A stretch of DNA of 64,000 bases from assembly GCF_001445655.1 (NCBI RefSeq), contig NZ_LNBE01000004.1, positions 2,801,218-2,865,217 on the forward strand, read 5' to 3'. This DNA comes from Streptomyces roseifaciens (GTDB lineage Bacteria; Actinomycetota; Actinomycetes; Streptomycetales; Streptomycetaceae). Under the pieces are notes generated by a model that saw only the letters and a program-made list of their open reading frames with translations, was not told the DNA's origin and searched no databases. The translations under genes were made by a program, and so were the position numbers. Positions within the stretch are counted from its first letter, which is position 1. Each line of letters begins with the position of its first letter. Of the stretch, positions 25,042 to 36,637 are shown one piece after another.

Positions 25042-25133
25042 CCGCCTGCGCCGGCGCGGGCGCGGGCCTACATTGGGTGACACACCCGCATCTTCCGATG
25101 CCCCGTGCACCACCGAGGTCCGGAGCGCGCGCC

Positions 25134-26408
25134 ATGCCGGTCACCGCAGCAGCACCCCACACCCACTGGAGTCCCGACTTCGACGCGCTGCGCCGTCAGG
25201 ACCCGGAGCTGGCGGGTCTGGTGCTCGCCGAGCTCGAGCGGCAGTCCACGGGCCTCCAGCTGATCGCCGCCGAGAACTTCACCTCGCCCGCCGTCCTCGC
25301 GGCCCTGGGTTCCCCGCTCGCCAACAAGTACGCCGAGGGCTATCCCGGCGCCCGCCACCACGGCGGCTGCGAGCTGGTCGACCTCGCCGAGCGCATCGCC
25401 GCCGACCGCGCCAAGGCCCTCTTCGGCGCCGGGCACGCCAACGTCCAGCCCCACTCCGGCTCCGCCGCGGTGCTCGCCGCCTACGCCGCCCTGCTGCACC
25501 CGGGCGACAAGGTGCTGGCCATGGGCCTGCGGCACGGCGGGCACCTCACGCACGGCTCGCCCGCGAACTTCTCCGGCCGCTGGTTCGACTTCACCGGCTA
25601 CGGCGTGCGCCGCGACACCGGCCTGATCGACTACGACGAGGTCCGGGCGCTGGCCCGCGAGCACCGGCCCAAGGCGATCGTCTGCGGCTCGATCTCGTAT
25701 CCGCGCCACCCCGACTACGCGGCCTTCCGGGAGATCGCCGACGAGACGGGCGCCCACCTGATCGTGGACGCCGCCCACCCCATCGGCCTGGTCGCCGGGG
25801 GAGCGGCGCCGAACCCCGTGCCGTACGCCGACGTGGTGTGCGCGACCACCCACAAGGTGCTGCGCGGCCCCCGCGGCGGCATGATCCTCTGCCGCGCGGA
25901 GCTCGCGGGCCGGGTCGACCGCGCGGTCTTCCCGTTCTCCCAGGGCGGCGCGCAGATGCACACCGTCGCGGCGAAGGCGGTGGCCTTCGGGGAGGCGGCG
26001 ACGCCGGCCTTCACCGCGTACGCCCATCAGGTGGTGGCCAACGCCCGCGTCCTTGCCGCCGTCCTGGCCGCTGAGGGCCTCGCTGTGACCACGGGCGGCA
26101 CCGATACGCACATCATCACCGCCGACGTCTCCGGGCTCGCTCAGGAGGCCGCCACGGCCCGCGGCAGGCTCGCGGCCGCCGGGATCGTCCTGGACGTCTG
26201 CGGGCTGCCCCACGGCACGGCGCACGGCCTGCGGCTGGGCACCGCCGCCGTGACGACGCAGGGCATGCGGGAGCCGGAGATGGCCCGGATCGGCGAGCTG
26301 ATCGGGGCGGCGCTGCGGGGCGCGGGGCAGGGCGGGGGCCTGCGCGGGGAGGTCGCCCGGCTCGCGGGGAGCTTCCCGCTCTACGCTCCTTATCCCGCGC
26401 ACATCTGA
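25134..26408 (+). CDS. glyA: Serine hydroxymethyltransferase-like PLP enzyme (divergent paralogue)
   Basis: SHMT interconverts serine and glycine with tetrahydrofolate. The 424-residue protein keeps the family frame: IAAENFTSP, NKYAEGYPG, the VDAAH motif, K241 in TTHKVLRGPRGG as the PLP lysine and GLRLGTAAVTTQG with the substrate-binding Arg. It differs where the canonical enzyme has RYYGG: here it is RHHGG (H75, H76), and SGSQAN is SGSAAV. It is therefore probably a second, specialised SHMT rather than the housekeeping copy. The ATG at 25134 follows GGAG. The exact substrate is uncertain. Confidence 0.75.
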   Translation: MPVTAAAPHTHWSPDFDALRRQDPELAGLVLAELERQSTGLQLIAAENFTSPAVLAALGSPLANKYAEGYPGARHHGGCELVDLAERIAADRAKALFGAGHANVQPHSGSAAVLAAYAALLHPGDKVLAMGLRHGGHLTHGSPANFSGRWFDFTGYGVRRDTGLIDYDEVRALAREHRPKAIVCGSISYPRHPDYAAFREIADETGAHLIVDAAHPIGLVAGGAAPNPVPYADVVCATTHKVLRGPRGGMILCRAELAGRVDRAVFPFSQGGAQMHTVAAKAVAFGEAATPAFTAYAHQVVANARVLAAVLAAEGLAVTTGGTDTHIITADVSGLAQEAATARGRLAAAGIVLDVCGLPHGTAHGLRLGTAAVTTQGMREPEMARIGELIGAALRGAGQGGGLRGEVARLAGSFPLYAPYPAHI

Positions 26409-26519
26409 CGGCTGCAACCATCGCGGGTGGCCGTACGTCTACAGCTGTATTCACGGATCGGGGGCGGACGCGAATATGGTGTGGGGCTGTGATGTCCAGC
26501 GCGACCTCTGGGGCAGCCC

Positions 26520-27875
26520 GTGCGTGAATACCTGCTGACGCTGTGCGTCACCGCGGCAGTCACCTATCTGCTGACGGGACCGGTGCGGAAGTTCGCGATC
26601 GTCGCCGGCGCGATGCCGGAGATCCGCGCGCGCGACGTGCACCGGGAACCGACGCCGCGGCTCGGCGGCATCGCGATGTTCGGCGGCCTGTGCGCGGGCC
26701 TGCTGGTGGCGGCCCACCTGTCGAACCTGGGCAAGGTCTTCGAGCTGCACAGCGAGCCGCGGGCGCTGCTGTCGGGCGCCGGGCTGATCTGGATCCTCGG
26801 CGTGCTGGACGACAAGTGGGGCGTGGACGCCCTGGTCAAGCTGGGCGGCCAGATGATCGCCGCCGGTGTGATGGTGCTCCAGGGCCTGACGATCCTGTGG
26901 ATCCCGGTGCCCGGCGTGGGCACGGTCGGGCTCACCCCCATGCAGGGCACGCTGCTGACGGTCGCCCTCGTGGTGATCACCATCAACGCGGTCAATTTCG
27001 TCGACGGCCTGGACGGTCTGGCCTCCGGAATGGTGTGCATCGCCGCCGCCGCGTTCTTCCTCTACGCCTACCGCCTGTGGTTCGGCCACAACGTGGAGGC
27101 GGCCGCGCCCGCGACGCTGTTCGCCGCGATCCTGATGGGCATGTGCCTGGGATTCCTCCCGCACAATATGCACCCTGCACGTATCTTTATGGGCGATTCG
27201 GGCTCGATGCTCATCGGCCTGGTGCTCGCCGCGGGCGCCATCTCCATCACCGGCCAGGTCGACCCCGATGTGCTGAACGCATTCACGGGCGGTTCGGAGC
27301 GCGCGGTCGTGCACGCCACGGTGCCGGTCTACATCCCGCTGCTGCTGCCGCTGACGGTGATCGCGGTGCCCGTCGCGGACCTGCTGCTCGCCATCGTGCG
27401 GCGCACCTGGAACGGGCAGTCGCCGTTCGCCGCGGACCGCGGTCACCTGCACCACCGGCTGCTGGAAATCGGCCATTCGCACAGCCGTGCGGTGCTGATC
27501 ATGTATTTCTGGTCGGGGCTCATCGCCTTCGGCACGGTCGCCTATTCCGTGCACTCGGCGAGCACCTGGATCCTGCTGCTGATCGTCGCGCTGAGCGCGG
27601 CCGGTCTCGTCCTCCTGCTGCTGCCGCGCTTCAAGCCGCGCGCCCCCCGCTGGGCCGAGGCGTTCGTGCCGCCGCGCTACCGCCGCCGCAAGGTGACCGC
27701 CGCGGAGCCGGAGGCGGCCGGTGCGGAGCCGGCGGCGGGGGCCGTGCCGGCCGGTGCGGAGCCCGCGGAGCCGGGGGAGGAGCGCGAGCCCGTGCCGGCC
27801 GGGGTGCACGGGGCCACGGCCATCGGCGACCGTTCGCGCTTCGCGCACGCCCGGAGGATCAGCAGCAACGGCTGA
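26520..27875 (+). CDS. WecA/MraY-type undecaprenyl-phosphate sugar-1-phosphate transferase
   Basis: This integral membrane enzyme transfers an N-acetylhexosamine-1-phosphate from UDP-sugar to undecaprenyl phosphate, starting cell-wall polymer synthesis. The 451-residue protein has about eleven hydrophobic segments, the Asp-rich motif LDDKWGVD near residue 98, NFVDGLDGLASG near residue 160 and the cytoplasmic motif FMGDSGSM near 223, with HLHHRLL near 318. The C-terminal 80 residues form a cytoplasmic Ala/Glu/Pro-rich tail. The start is GTG at 26520. It lies just upstream of the atp operon, as in S. coelicolor. It probably works in the same polymer pathways as LCP ligases; that link is inferred. 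Confidence 0.9.
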   Translation: MREYLLTLCVTAAVTYLLTGPVRKFAIVAGAMPEIRARDVHREPTPRLGGIAMFGGLCAGLLVAAHLSNLGKVFELHSEPRALLSGAGLIWILGVLDDKWGVDALVKLGGQMIAAGVMVLQGLTILWIPVPGVGTVGLTPMQGTLLTVALVVITINAVNFVDGLDGLASGMVCIAAAAFFLYAYRLWFGHNVEAAAPATLFAAILMGMCLGFLPHNMHPARIFMGDSGSMLIGLVLAAGAISITGQVDPDVLNAFTGGSERAVVHATVPVYIPLLLPLTVIAVPVADLLLAIVRRTWNGQSPFAADRGHLHHRLLEIGHSHSRAVLIMYFWSGLIAFGTVAYSVHSASTWILLLIVALSAAGLVLLLLPRFKPRAPRWAEAFVPPRYRRRKVTAAEPEAAGAEPAAGAVPAGAEPAEPGEEREPVPAGVHGATAIGDRSRFAHARRISSNG

Positions 27876-28184
27876 CACCATCCGGAGGCGTCCATTCCGG
27901 GGGTCGGGGGAAGCATCCGAGCGAAAATGCGAGTCGGTGTCTCTATCAGAGATCTTTCGGCTCGTCAGCGCTATGACCAGCGACATGACCCTTGCGTGTG
28001 ACCTCGGGCACACGATGTAGGTAAAGACCTCATCAAATAGTTTGTGATACCGTTCACGAAACCCGGTGCTGGAGCCGAAGGACCGTAGTGCGGCGGTCCT
28101 CCGTCGCAAGTCGCGAGCATTTCCGGGGATACGCTCGTCCACGACGAATCGTTGCTTCCGACCTCATCGCCGGAGAAACCCTTC
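27876..28184 (+). other. Intergenic region upstream of the atp operon
   Basis: The 309 bp hold no gene. The segment is less GC-rich than its surroundings (28010-28070) and should contain the atp promoter. TTGCGT at 27992-27997 and TAGGTA at 28018-28023 are the nearest SigA-like elements but are spaced 20 bp apart, so I do not call a promoter. A short inverted repeat CGTGTG/CACACG overlaps the first element. Confidence 0.4.
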
Positions 28185-28622
28185 ATGCAGTCCAACGACG
28201 CCCGAACACTCTTCCAGTGCGCCGTCCCGACCGCCGTGGCCGGCATCGTCGCCGCCGCCGTGAGCGGTGTGCTCGCCGGCGGCAAGGGTGCGGTCGGCGC
28301 CGTCGTCGGCACCCTCGTGGCGGGCGGCGTGATGGCCATGGGCCTGTTCGTTCTCCAGCGCACGGCGAAGTCCTTCCCGCACCTGTTCCAGGCCATGGGT
28401 CTGGTGCTCTACGTGACACAGTTCCTGATCTCCGCGGTCGTTCTCGCGGTCTTCCGGGACACGTCGCTGTTCAACACCCGGGCGTTCGCCTTCGCGCTGC
28501 TCGGCGCGGTCCTCGTGTGGACTGCCGCGCAGACCCGGGCGTATCTGAAGGCCAAGATCCTTTATGTCGATCCGGAATCCGTTGAGGCGAAGAAGTCCGC
28601 GCCCGCCGGGTCTCCGACGTGA
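28185..28622 (+). CDS. atpI: ATP synthase protein I-like membrane protein
   Basis: AtpI-type proteins are small membrane proteins at the head of atp operons, thought to help assemble the c-ring or handle magnesium. The 145-residue product has four hydrophobic segments (about residues 12-32, 38-58, 68-90 and 95-118). The ATG at 28185 is preceded by GGAGAA and preferred over an upstream TTG. A 258-bp gap to atpB follows. Sequence similarity within this family is weak, so the name rests mainly on position and topology. Confidence 0.75.
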   Translation: MQSNDARTLFQCAVPTAVAGIVAAAVSGVLAGGKGAVGAVVGTLVAGGVMAMGLFVLQRTAKSFPHLFQAMGLVLYVTQFLISAVVLAVFRDTSLFNTRAFAFALLGAVLVWTAAQTRAYLKAKILYVDPESVEAKKSAPAGSPT

Positions 28623-28880
28623 CCGGTAGGGCCGCGATAAAGGTGCCGACGCTCACCTGCTATCGTCCGGTGCCATCTGAGGCACAGTGGGCGCAGGCAG
28701 CTGAACACCCGAGTTTCCCGGGACGGAATCGGCAGTCCATGCAGCTGATGCCCGCGACCGGCCCCGCGCCGATCACCCGCCCCCCCATCCGCAAGACCAG
28801 TCCAGTGCCGTTCCGCGGCTGTGCGCCGCGCCGACACAACGAGGTTGCCGTACCTATGCGCCACGCTGAAGGAGCTCGCG

Positions 28881-30018
<1,138 letters not shown>

Positions 30019-30059
30019 TCACCGTCTGACGACCACTGTTTTCGACGGAAGGCATTGAT

Positions 30060-30629
30060 GTGAATCCCCTGGCAGTCCTGGCGAGTGAGGGGGAGCTGGA
30101 AAGCCCGCTCCTGCCCCCGCTCCCAGAGCTCGTCATCGGCCTGATCGCCTTCGCCATCGTCTTCATCTTCCTCGGCAAGAAGCTCCTCCCGAAGATCAAC
30201 TCGACTCTGGACGAGCGCCGCGAGGCCATCGAAGGCGGCATGGAGAAGGCCGAGGCCGCCCAGGCCGAGGCCCAGCAGGTGCTCGAGGACTACCGGGCCC
30301 AGCTCGCCGACGCCCGCCATGAGGCCGCCCGCTTGCGCCAGGAGGCGCAGGAGCAGGGTGCGTCGATGATCGTAGAGATGCGATCCGAGGGTGAGCGTCA
30401 GCGCGAGGAGATCATCGCTGCCGGGCACGCCCAGATCGAGGCCGACCGCAAGGCCGCTTCGGCCTCGCTCCGCCAGGACGTGGGCAAGCTCGCCGGCGAC
30501 CTGGCCGGCCGGATCGTCGGCGAGTCCCTCGCGGACGCGGCCCGGCAGAGCCGGACCATCGACCGCTTCCTCGACGACCTCGAGGCCAAGGCGGCGGCCG
30601 GTGCGACGAAGGCAGAGGCGAACCGATGA
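30060..30629 (+). CDS. atpF: F1Fo ATP synthase subunit b
   Basis: Subunit b forms the peripheral stalk. The 189-residue protein has one N-terminal membrane helix (about residues 20-42) and a long charged coiled coil rich in Glu, Ala, Gln and Arg, as expected. The start is GTG at 30060 after GGAAGG. Its stop overlaps the atpH start by ATGA, so b and delta are coupled. Confidence 0.95.
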   Translation: MNPLAVLASEGELESPLLPPLPELVIGLIAFAIVFIFLGKKLLPKINSTLDERREAIEGGMEKAEAAQAEAQQVLEDYRAQLADARHEAARLRQEAQEQGASMIVEMRSEGERQREEIIAAGHAQIEADRKAASASLRQDVGKLAGDLAGRIVGESLADAARQSRTIDRFLDDLEAKAAAGATKAEANR

Positions 30630-31444
30630 GTGGAGCGAGCCGGGAGGCGCAGGCCTCCGCACGTGAGCGCCTCGACGCGCTGGCGGACAACACCTCCGTG
30701 GACGCGGTGAAGCTCGCCGAGGACCTCGCCGCGGTCACCTCGCTGCTGGACCGCGAGGTGTCGCTGCGCCGGGTCCTGACCGACCCCGCCCAGCAGGGCG
30801 AGGCCAAGTCCGAGCTGGCCGGGCGTCTGCTCGGCGGCCAGGTGGGCGGCGAGTGCGCCGACCTGGTCTCCGGGATGGTCCGTTCCCGCTGGTCGCGCTC
30901 GCGCGACCTGGTGGACGCGATCGAGGAGCTGGCCTCCGGCGCCGAGTTCGTCGCCGCCGACCGCGCCGGTGTCCTGGACGACGTCGAGGACGAGCTGTTC
31001 CGCTTCGGCCGCATCGTCGCCTCCAGCTCCGAGCTGCGGGCCGCGCTGACGGACAAGGTCGCGAACCGCTCGGCCAAGGCCGCGCTGGTGCGCGAGCTGC
31101 TGGGGGGCCGGGCCAATCCGGTCACCGAGCGTCTCGTTGTCCGTCTTGTGGCACAGCCGCGGGGCCGTAGCCTGGAAGCGGGGCTCAACGCCCTCTCCAA
31201 GCTGGCCGCGGACCGCCGGGACCGTGTGGTCGCAGTGGTCACCTCCGCGGTGCCGATGAGCGATGCCCAGAAGCAGCGCCTCGGCGACGCGCTCGCCAAG
31301 CTGTACGGGCGCCGTGTCCACCTCAACCTGGACATCGACCCCGAGATCATCGGCGGTGTGCAGGTGCGGATCGGCGACGAGGTCATCAACGGCAGCATCG
31401 CGGACCGTCTCGCCGAGGCGGACCGTCGGATGACGACCGGCTGA
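30626..31444 (+). CDS. atpH: F1Fo ATP synthase subunit delta
   Basis: Subunit delta links the peripheral stalk to F1. At 272 residues it is of the longer actinobacterial form, with an N-terminal extension of about 90 residues compared with E. coli. The conserved C-terminal end ([20 protein letters not shown], then [16 protein letters not shown]) is clear. It overlaps atpF and is separated from atpA by 136 bp that hold a 7-bp hairpin (31507-31523). Confidence 0.95.
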   Translation: MSGASREAQASARERLDALADNTSVDAVKLAEDLAAVTSLLDREVSLRRVLTDPAQQGEAKSELAGRLLGGQVGGECADLVSGMVRSRWSRSRDLVDAIEELASGAEFVAADRAGVLDDVEDELFRFGRIVASSSELRAALTDKVANRSAKAALVRELLGGRANPVTERLVVRLVAQPRGRSLEAGLNALSKLAADRRDRVVAVVTSAVPMSDAQKQRLGDALAKLYGRRVHLNLDIDPEIIGGVQVRIGDEVINGSIADRLAEADRRMTTG

Positions 31445-31580
31445 CAGCCACCAACTCAAGAGCATGACTGACGGCCCGAGTTGGGCCGACGGTGTCCTCC
31501 GGGGGCCCGCAGCACCGCTGCGGAACCCAGCCTCCGGAGAAGAAATACTTCGGGCCCAACAAGGAGAGCAGGGAACCCAG

Positions 31581-33152
31581 ATGGCGGAGCTCACGATCCG
31601 GCCGGAGGAGATCCGGGACGCGCTGGAGAACTTTGTCCAGGCGTACAAGCCGGACGCGGCCTCGCGCGAGGAGGTCGGTACGGTCAGCGTTGCCGGCGAC
31701 GGCATCGCTAAGGTCGAGGGCCTTCCCTCGGCCATGGCGAACGAGCTGCTGCGGTTCGAGGACGGAACCCTCGGTCTCGCCCTCAACCTCGAGGAGCGCG
31801 AGATCGGTGCGGTCGTCCTCGGCGAGTTCAGCGGCATCGAGGAGGGCCAGCCGGTGCAGCGCACCGGTGAGGTGCTCTCCGTCGCGGTCGGCGAGGGCTA
31901 CCTCGGCCGCGTCGTCGACCCGCTGGGCAACCCGATCGACGGCCTCGGCGAGATCGCGACCGAGGGCCGGCGCGCCCTTGAGCTGCAGGCCCCCACGGTC
32001 ATGCAGCGCAAGTCGGTCCACGAGCCGATGGAGACCGGCTACAAGGCCGTCGACGCGATGACCCCGGTCGGCCGTGGCCAGCGTCAGCTGATCATCGGTG
32101 ACCGCCAGACCGGCAAGACCGCGCTGGCCGTCGACACGATCATCAACCAGCGCGACAACTGGCGCACCGGCGACCCGAAGAAGCAGGTCCGCTGCATCTA
32201 CGTCGCCATCGGCCAGAAGGGCTCGACCATCGCCTCCGTGCGCGCCGCGCTGGAGGAGGCCGGTGCGCTGGAGTACACGACGATCGTCGCGGCCCCCGCG
32301 TCCGACCCGGCGGGCTTCAAGTTCCTCGCCCCCTACACCGGCTCGGCCATCGGTCAGCACTGGATGTACCAGGGCAAGCACGTCCTGATCGTCTTCGACG
32401 ACCTGTCGAAGCAGGCCGACGCCTACCGCGCCGTGTCCCTGCTGCTGCGCCGCCCGCCGGGCCGTGAGGCCTACCCGGGTGACGTCTTCTACCTGCACTC
32501 GCGTCTGCTGGAGCGCTGCGCCAAGCTCTCCGACGAGATGGGCGCCGGTTCCATGACCGGTCTGCCGATCGTCGAGACCAAGGCCAACGACGTCTCGGCG
32601 TTCATCCCGACCAACGTCATCTCCATCACCGACGGCCAGTGCTTCCTGGAGTCCGACCTGTTCAACGCCGGCCAGCGCCCGGCCCTGAACGTCGGTATCT
32701 CGGTCTCCCGAGTCGGTGGCTCCGCCCAGCACAAGGCCATGAAGCAGGTCTCCGGCCGGCTCCGCGTGGACCTCGCCCAGTTCCGTGAGCTGGAGGCGTT
32801 CGCCGCCTTCGGTTCCGACCTGGACGCCGCGTCGAAGGCCTCGCTGGAGCGCGGCAAGCGCATGGTCGAGCTGCTGAAGCAGGCCCAGTACGCCCCGTAC
32901 TCCACCGAGGACCAGGTCGTCTCCATCTGGGCCGGCACCACCGGCAAGATGGACGACGTCCCGGTCGAGGACATCCGCCGCTTCGAGCGCGAGCTGCTGG
33001 ACTACCTGCACCGCGAGCACAAGGGCCTGATGACCAGCATCGTCGAGGGCGGCAAGATGTCCGACGACACGCTGCAGGCCGTGGGCGACGCGATCGCGTC
33101 CTTCAAGCAGCAGTTCGAGACCTCGGACGGCAAGCTGCTGGGCGAGGGCTGA
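31581..33152 (+). CDS. atpA: F1Fo ATP synthase subunit alpha
   Basis: The alpha subunit carries the non-catalytic nucleotide sites of F1. The 523-residue protein has the beta-barrel domain, Walker A GDRQTGKT near residue 170, the P-loop domain with [11 protein letters not shown], and the alpha signature [17 protein letters not shown]. The ATG at 31581 gives the standard [11 protein letters not shown] start; the frame is open further upstream but without signals. The C-terminal end runs into the Glu/Lys-rich actinobacterial tail. Confidence 0.97.
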   Translation: MAELTIRPEEIRDALENFVQAYKPDAASREEVGTVSVAGDGIAKVEGLPSAMANELLRFEDGTLGLALNLEEREIGAVVLGEFSGIEEGQPVQRTGEVLSVAVGEGYLGRVVDPLGNPIDGLGEIATEGRRALELQAPTVMQRKSVHEPMETGYKAVDAMTPVGRGQRQLIIGDRQTGKTALAVDTIINQRDNWRTGDPKKQVRCIYVAIGQKGSTIASVRAALEEAGALEYTTIVAAPASDPAGFKFLAPYTGSAIGQHWMYQGKHVLIVFDDLSKQADAYRAVSLLLRRPPGREAYPGDVFYLHSRLLERCAKLSDEMGAGSMTGLPIVETKANDVSAFIPTNVISITDGQCFLESDLFNAGQRPALNVGISVSRVGGSAQHKAMKQVSGRLRVDLAQFRELEAFAAFGSDLDAASKASLERGKRMVELLKQAQYAPYSTEDQVVSIWAGTTGKMDDVPVEDIRRFERELLDYLHREHKGLMTSIVEGGKMSDDTLQAVGDAIASFKQQFETSDGKLLGEG

Positions 33153-33154
33153 GC

Positions 33155-35520
<2,366 letters not shown>

Positions 35521-35535
35521 GCCCCGTGCTCGTCA

Positions 35536-35616
35536 GCTGCCGGGGGCGGGGCGCTCCCGCCCCCGGCAGCCACGTCCCCTATTCTTTGACCCAACACCTG
35601 CCGTGCCCGGCAGGTG
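35536..35616 (+). repeat. Two consecutive hairpins between atpD and atpC
   Basis: GCTGCCGGGGGCGGG (35536-35550) pairs perfectly with CCCGCCCCCGGCAGC (35556-35570) around 5 nt. CACCTGCCG (35595-35603) pairs with CGGCAGGTG (35608-35616) around 4 nt. The first looks like a terminator; the second ends 7 bp before the atpC ribosome binding site. They may lower or protect expression of epsilon relative to beta. Confidence 0.75.
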
Positions 35617-35634
35617 AAGACCCGAGGAGCCACG

Positions 35635-36009
35635 TTGGCTGCTGAGCTGCACGTCGAGCTGGTCGCGGCGGACCGAAGCGTCTGGTCCGGCGAGGCCACT
35701 CTGGTCATCGCGCGTACCACATCGGGTGACATCGGCGTCATGCCCGGCCACCAGCCGCTGCTCGGTGTGCTGGAGTCCGGCCCGGTGACCATCAGGACCG
35801 CCGACGGCAATGTCGTCGCCGCGGTGCACGGTGGGTTCATCTCGTTCGCGGACGACAAGCTCTCGCTGCTCGCCGAGATCGCGGAGCTTGCCGACGAGAT
35901 CGACGTCAAGCGTGCGGAGCGGGCGCTCGAGCGCGCCAAGTCGGCGGCGGACGCCGCCGCCGAGCGGCGCGCCGACGTCCGGCTGCGTGCGGTCGCGGGC
36001 GTTCACTAG
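35635..36009 (+). CDS. atpC: F1Fo ATP synthase subunit epsilon
   Basis: Epsilon couples rotation and inhibits hydrolysis. The 124-residue protein has the N-terminal beta sandwich (LHVELVAADRSVWSGEA, then GDIGVMPGHQPLLGVL) and a C-terminal helical hairpin rich in Ala, Glu and Arg. The start is a TTG at 35635 with GAGGAG at 35624-35629. A 17-bp terminator hairpin follows and closes the operon. Confidence 0.96.
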   Translation: MAAELHVELVAADRSVWSGEATLVIARTTSGDIGVMPGHQPLLGVLESGPVTIRTADGNVVAAVHGGFISFADDKLSLLAEIAELADEIDVKRAERALERAKSAADAAAERRADVRLRAVAGVH

Positions 36010-36031
36010 CCCACGGCCCACTGAGTTCGTC

Positions 36032-36081
36032 CCTCAGCCGCGGACCGCACTGGAACACTCCAGGGCGGTCCGCGGCTGAGG
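36032..36081 (+). terminator. Terminator of the atp operon
   Basis: CCTCAGCCGCGGACCGC (36032-36048) and GCGGTCCGCGGCTGAGG (36065-36081) form a perfect 17-bp stem with a 16-nt loop, 22 bp after atpC. Confidence 0.8.
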
Positions 36082-36126
36082 CAATACAAGCCCGTTGCTC
36101 TAGATGTTGCGAGGAGGTCGGTGGAG

Positions 36127-36576
36127 ATGGTCCTCGCTCTGCTCGTGAGCGGCGTCGTCGTCCTGCTGGTGCTGGTGGGGCTCTTCGTCTTCGGGCTGCG
36201 GAGGCGCCTGATCCAGCGCTCCGGCGGTACGTTCGACTGCAGTCTGCGCTGGAACGTCCCGGAGAAGGGCCCCACGCCGGACGGCAAGGGCTGGGTGTAC
36301 GGCGTCGCCCGCTACAACAGTGACCGGATCGAGTGGTTCCGGGTCTTCTCGTACGCGCCGCGGCCCCGCAGGCTGCTGGAGCGCGCCTCCATCGAGGTGC
36401 TGGAGCGGCGGTCCCCGCAGGGGGACGAGGAGCTCGCGCTGCTGTCCGACGCGGTCGTGCTGATCTGTGTGCACCAGGGGACGCGCCTGGAGCTGGCGAT
36501 GAGCGAGGACGCCCTGACGGGCTTCCTGGCGTGGCTGGAGGCGGCGCCTCCCGGTCAGCGTGTGAACGTGGCGTAA
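36127..36576 (+). CDS. DUF2550 membrane-anchored protein
   Basis: The 149-residue protein has one N-terminal membrane helix (about residues 4-24) followed by FGLRRRLIQRSGGTFDCSLRW and a small soluble domain, the pattern of DUF2550, found in actinobacteria just after atpC. GAGGAGG at 36111-36117 is 9 nt from the ATG at 36127; a GTG at 36121 would be too close. Function is unknown; position suggests a link to the envelope or to ATP synthase, but nothing in the sequence shows it. Confidence 0.8.
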   Translation: MVLALLVSGVVVLLVLVGLFVFGLRRRLIQRSGGTFDCSLRWNVPEKGPTPDGKGWVYGVARYNSDRIEWFRVFSYAPRPRRLLERASIEVLERRSPQGDEELALLSDAVVLICVHQGTRLELAMSEDALTGFLAWLEAAPPGQRVNVA

Positions 36577-36590
36577 CTTCCCGTGGTCTC

Positions 36591-36630
36591 AAGCGCCGGC
36601 CGGGCTGAAGATTCAGCCCGGCCGGCGCTT
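36591..36630. terminator. Bidirectional terminator between convergent genes
   Basis: AAGCGCCGGCCGGGCTGAA (36591-36609) and TTCAGCCCGGCCGGCGCTT (36612-36630) form a perfect 19-bp stem with AA and TT at the outer ends, serving the DUF2550 gene and the chitinase gene that converge here. Confidence 0.9.
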
Positions 36631-36637
36631 TTGCCGG

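Noticed and set aside
27992..28023. SigA promoter for atp operon
   Set aside because: TTGCGT and TAGGTA are 20 bp apart, too far; left as an uncertain note only.
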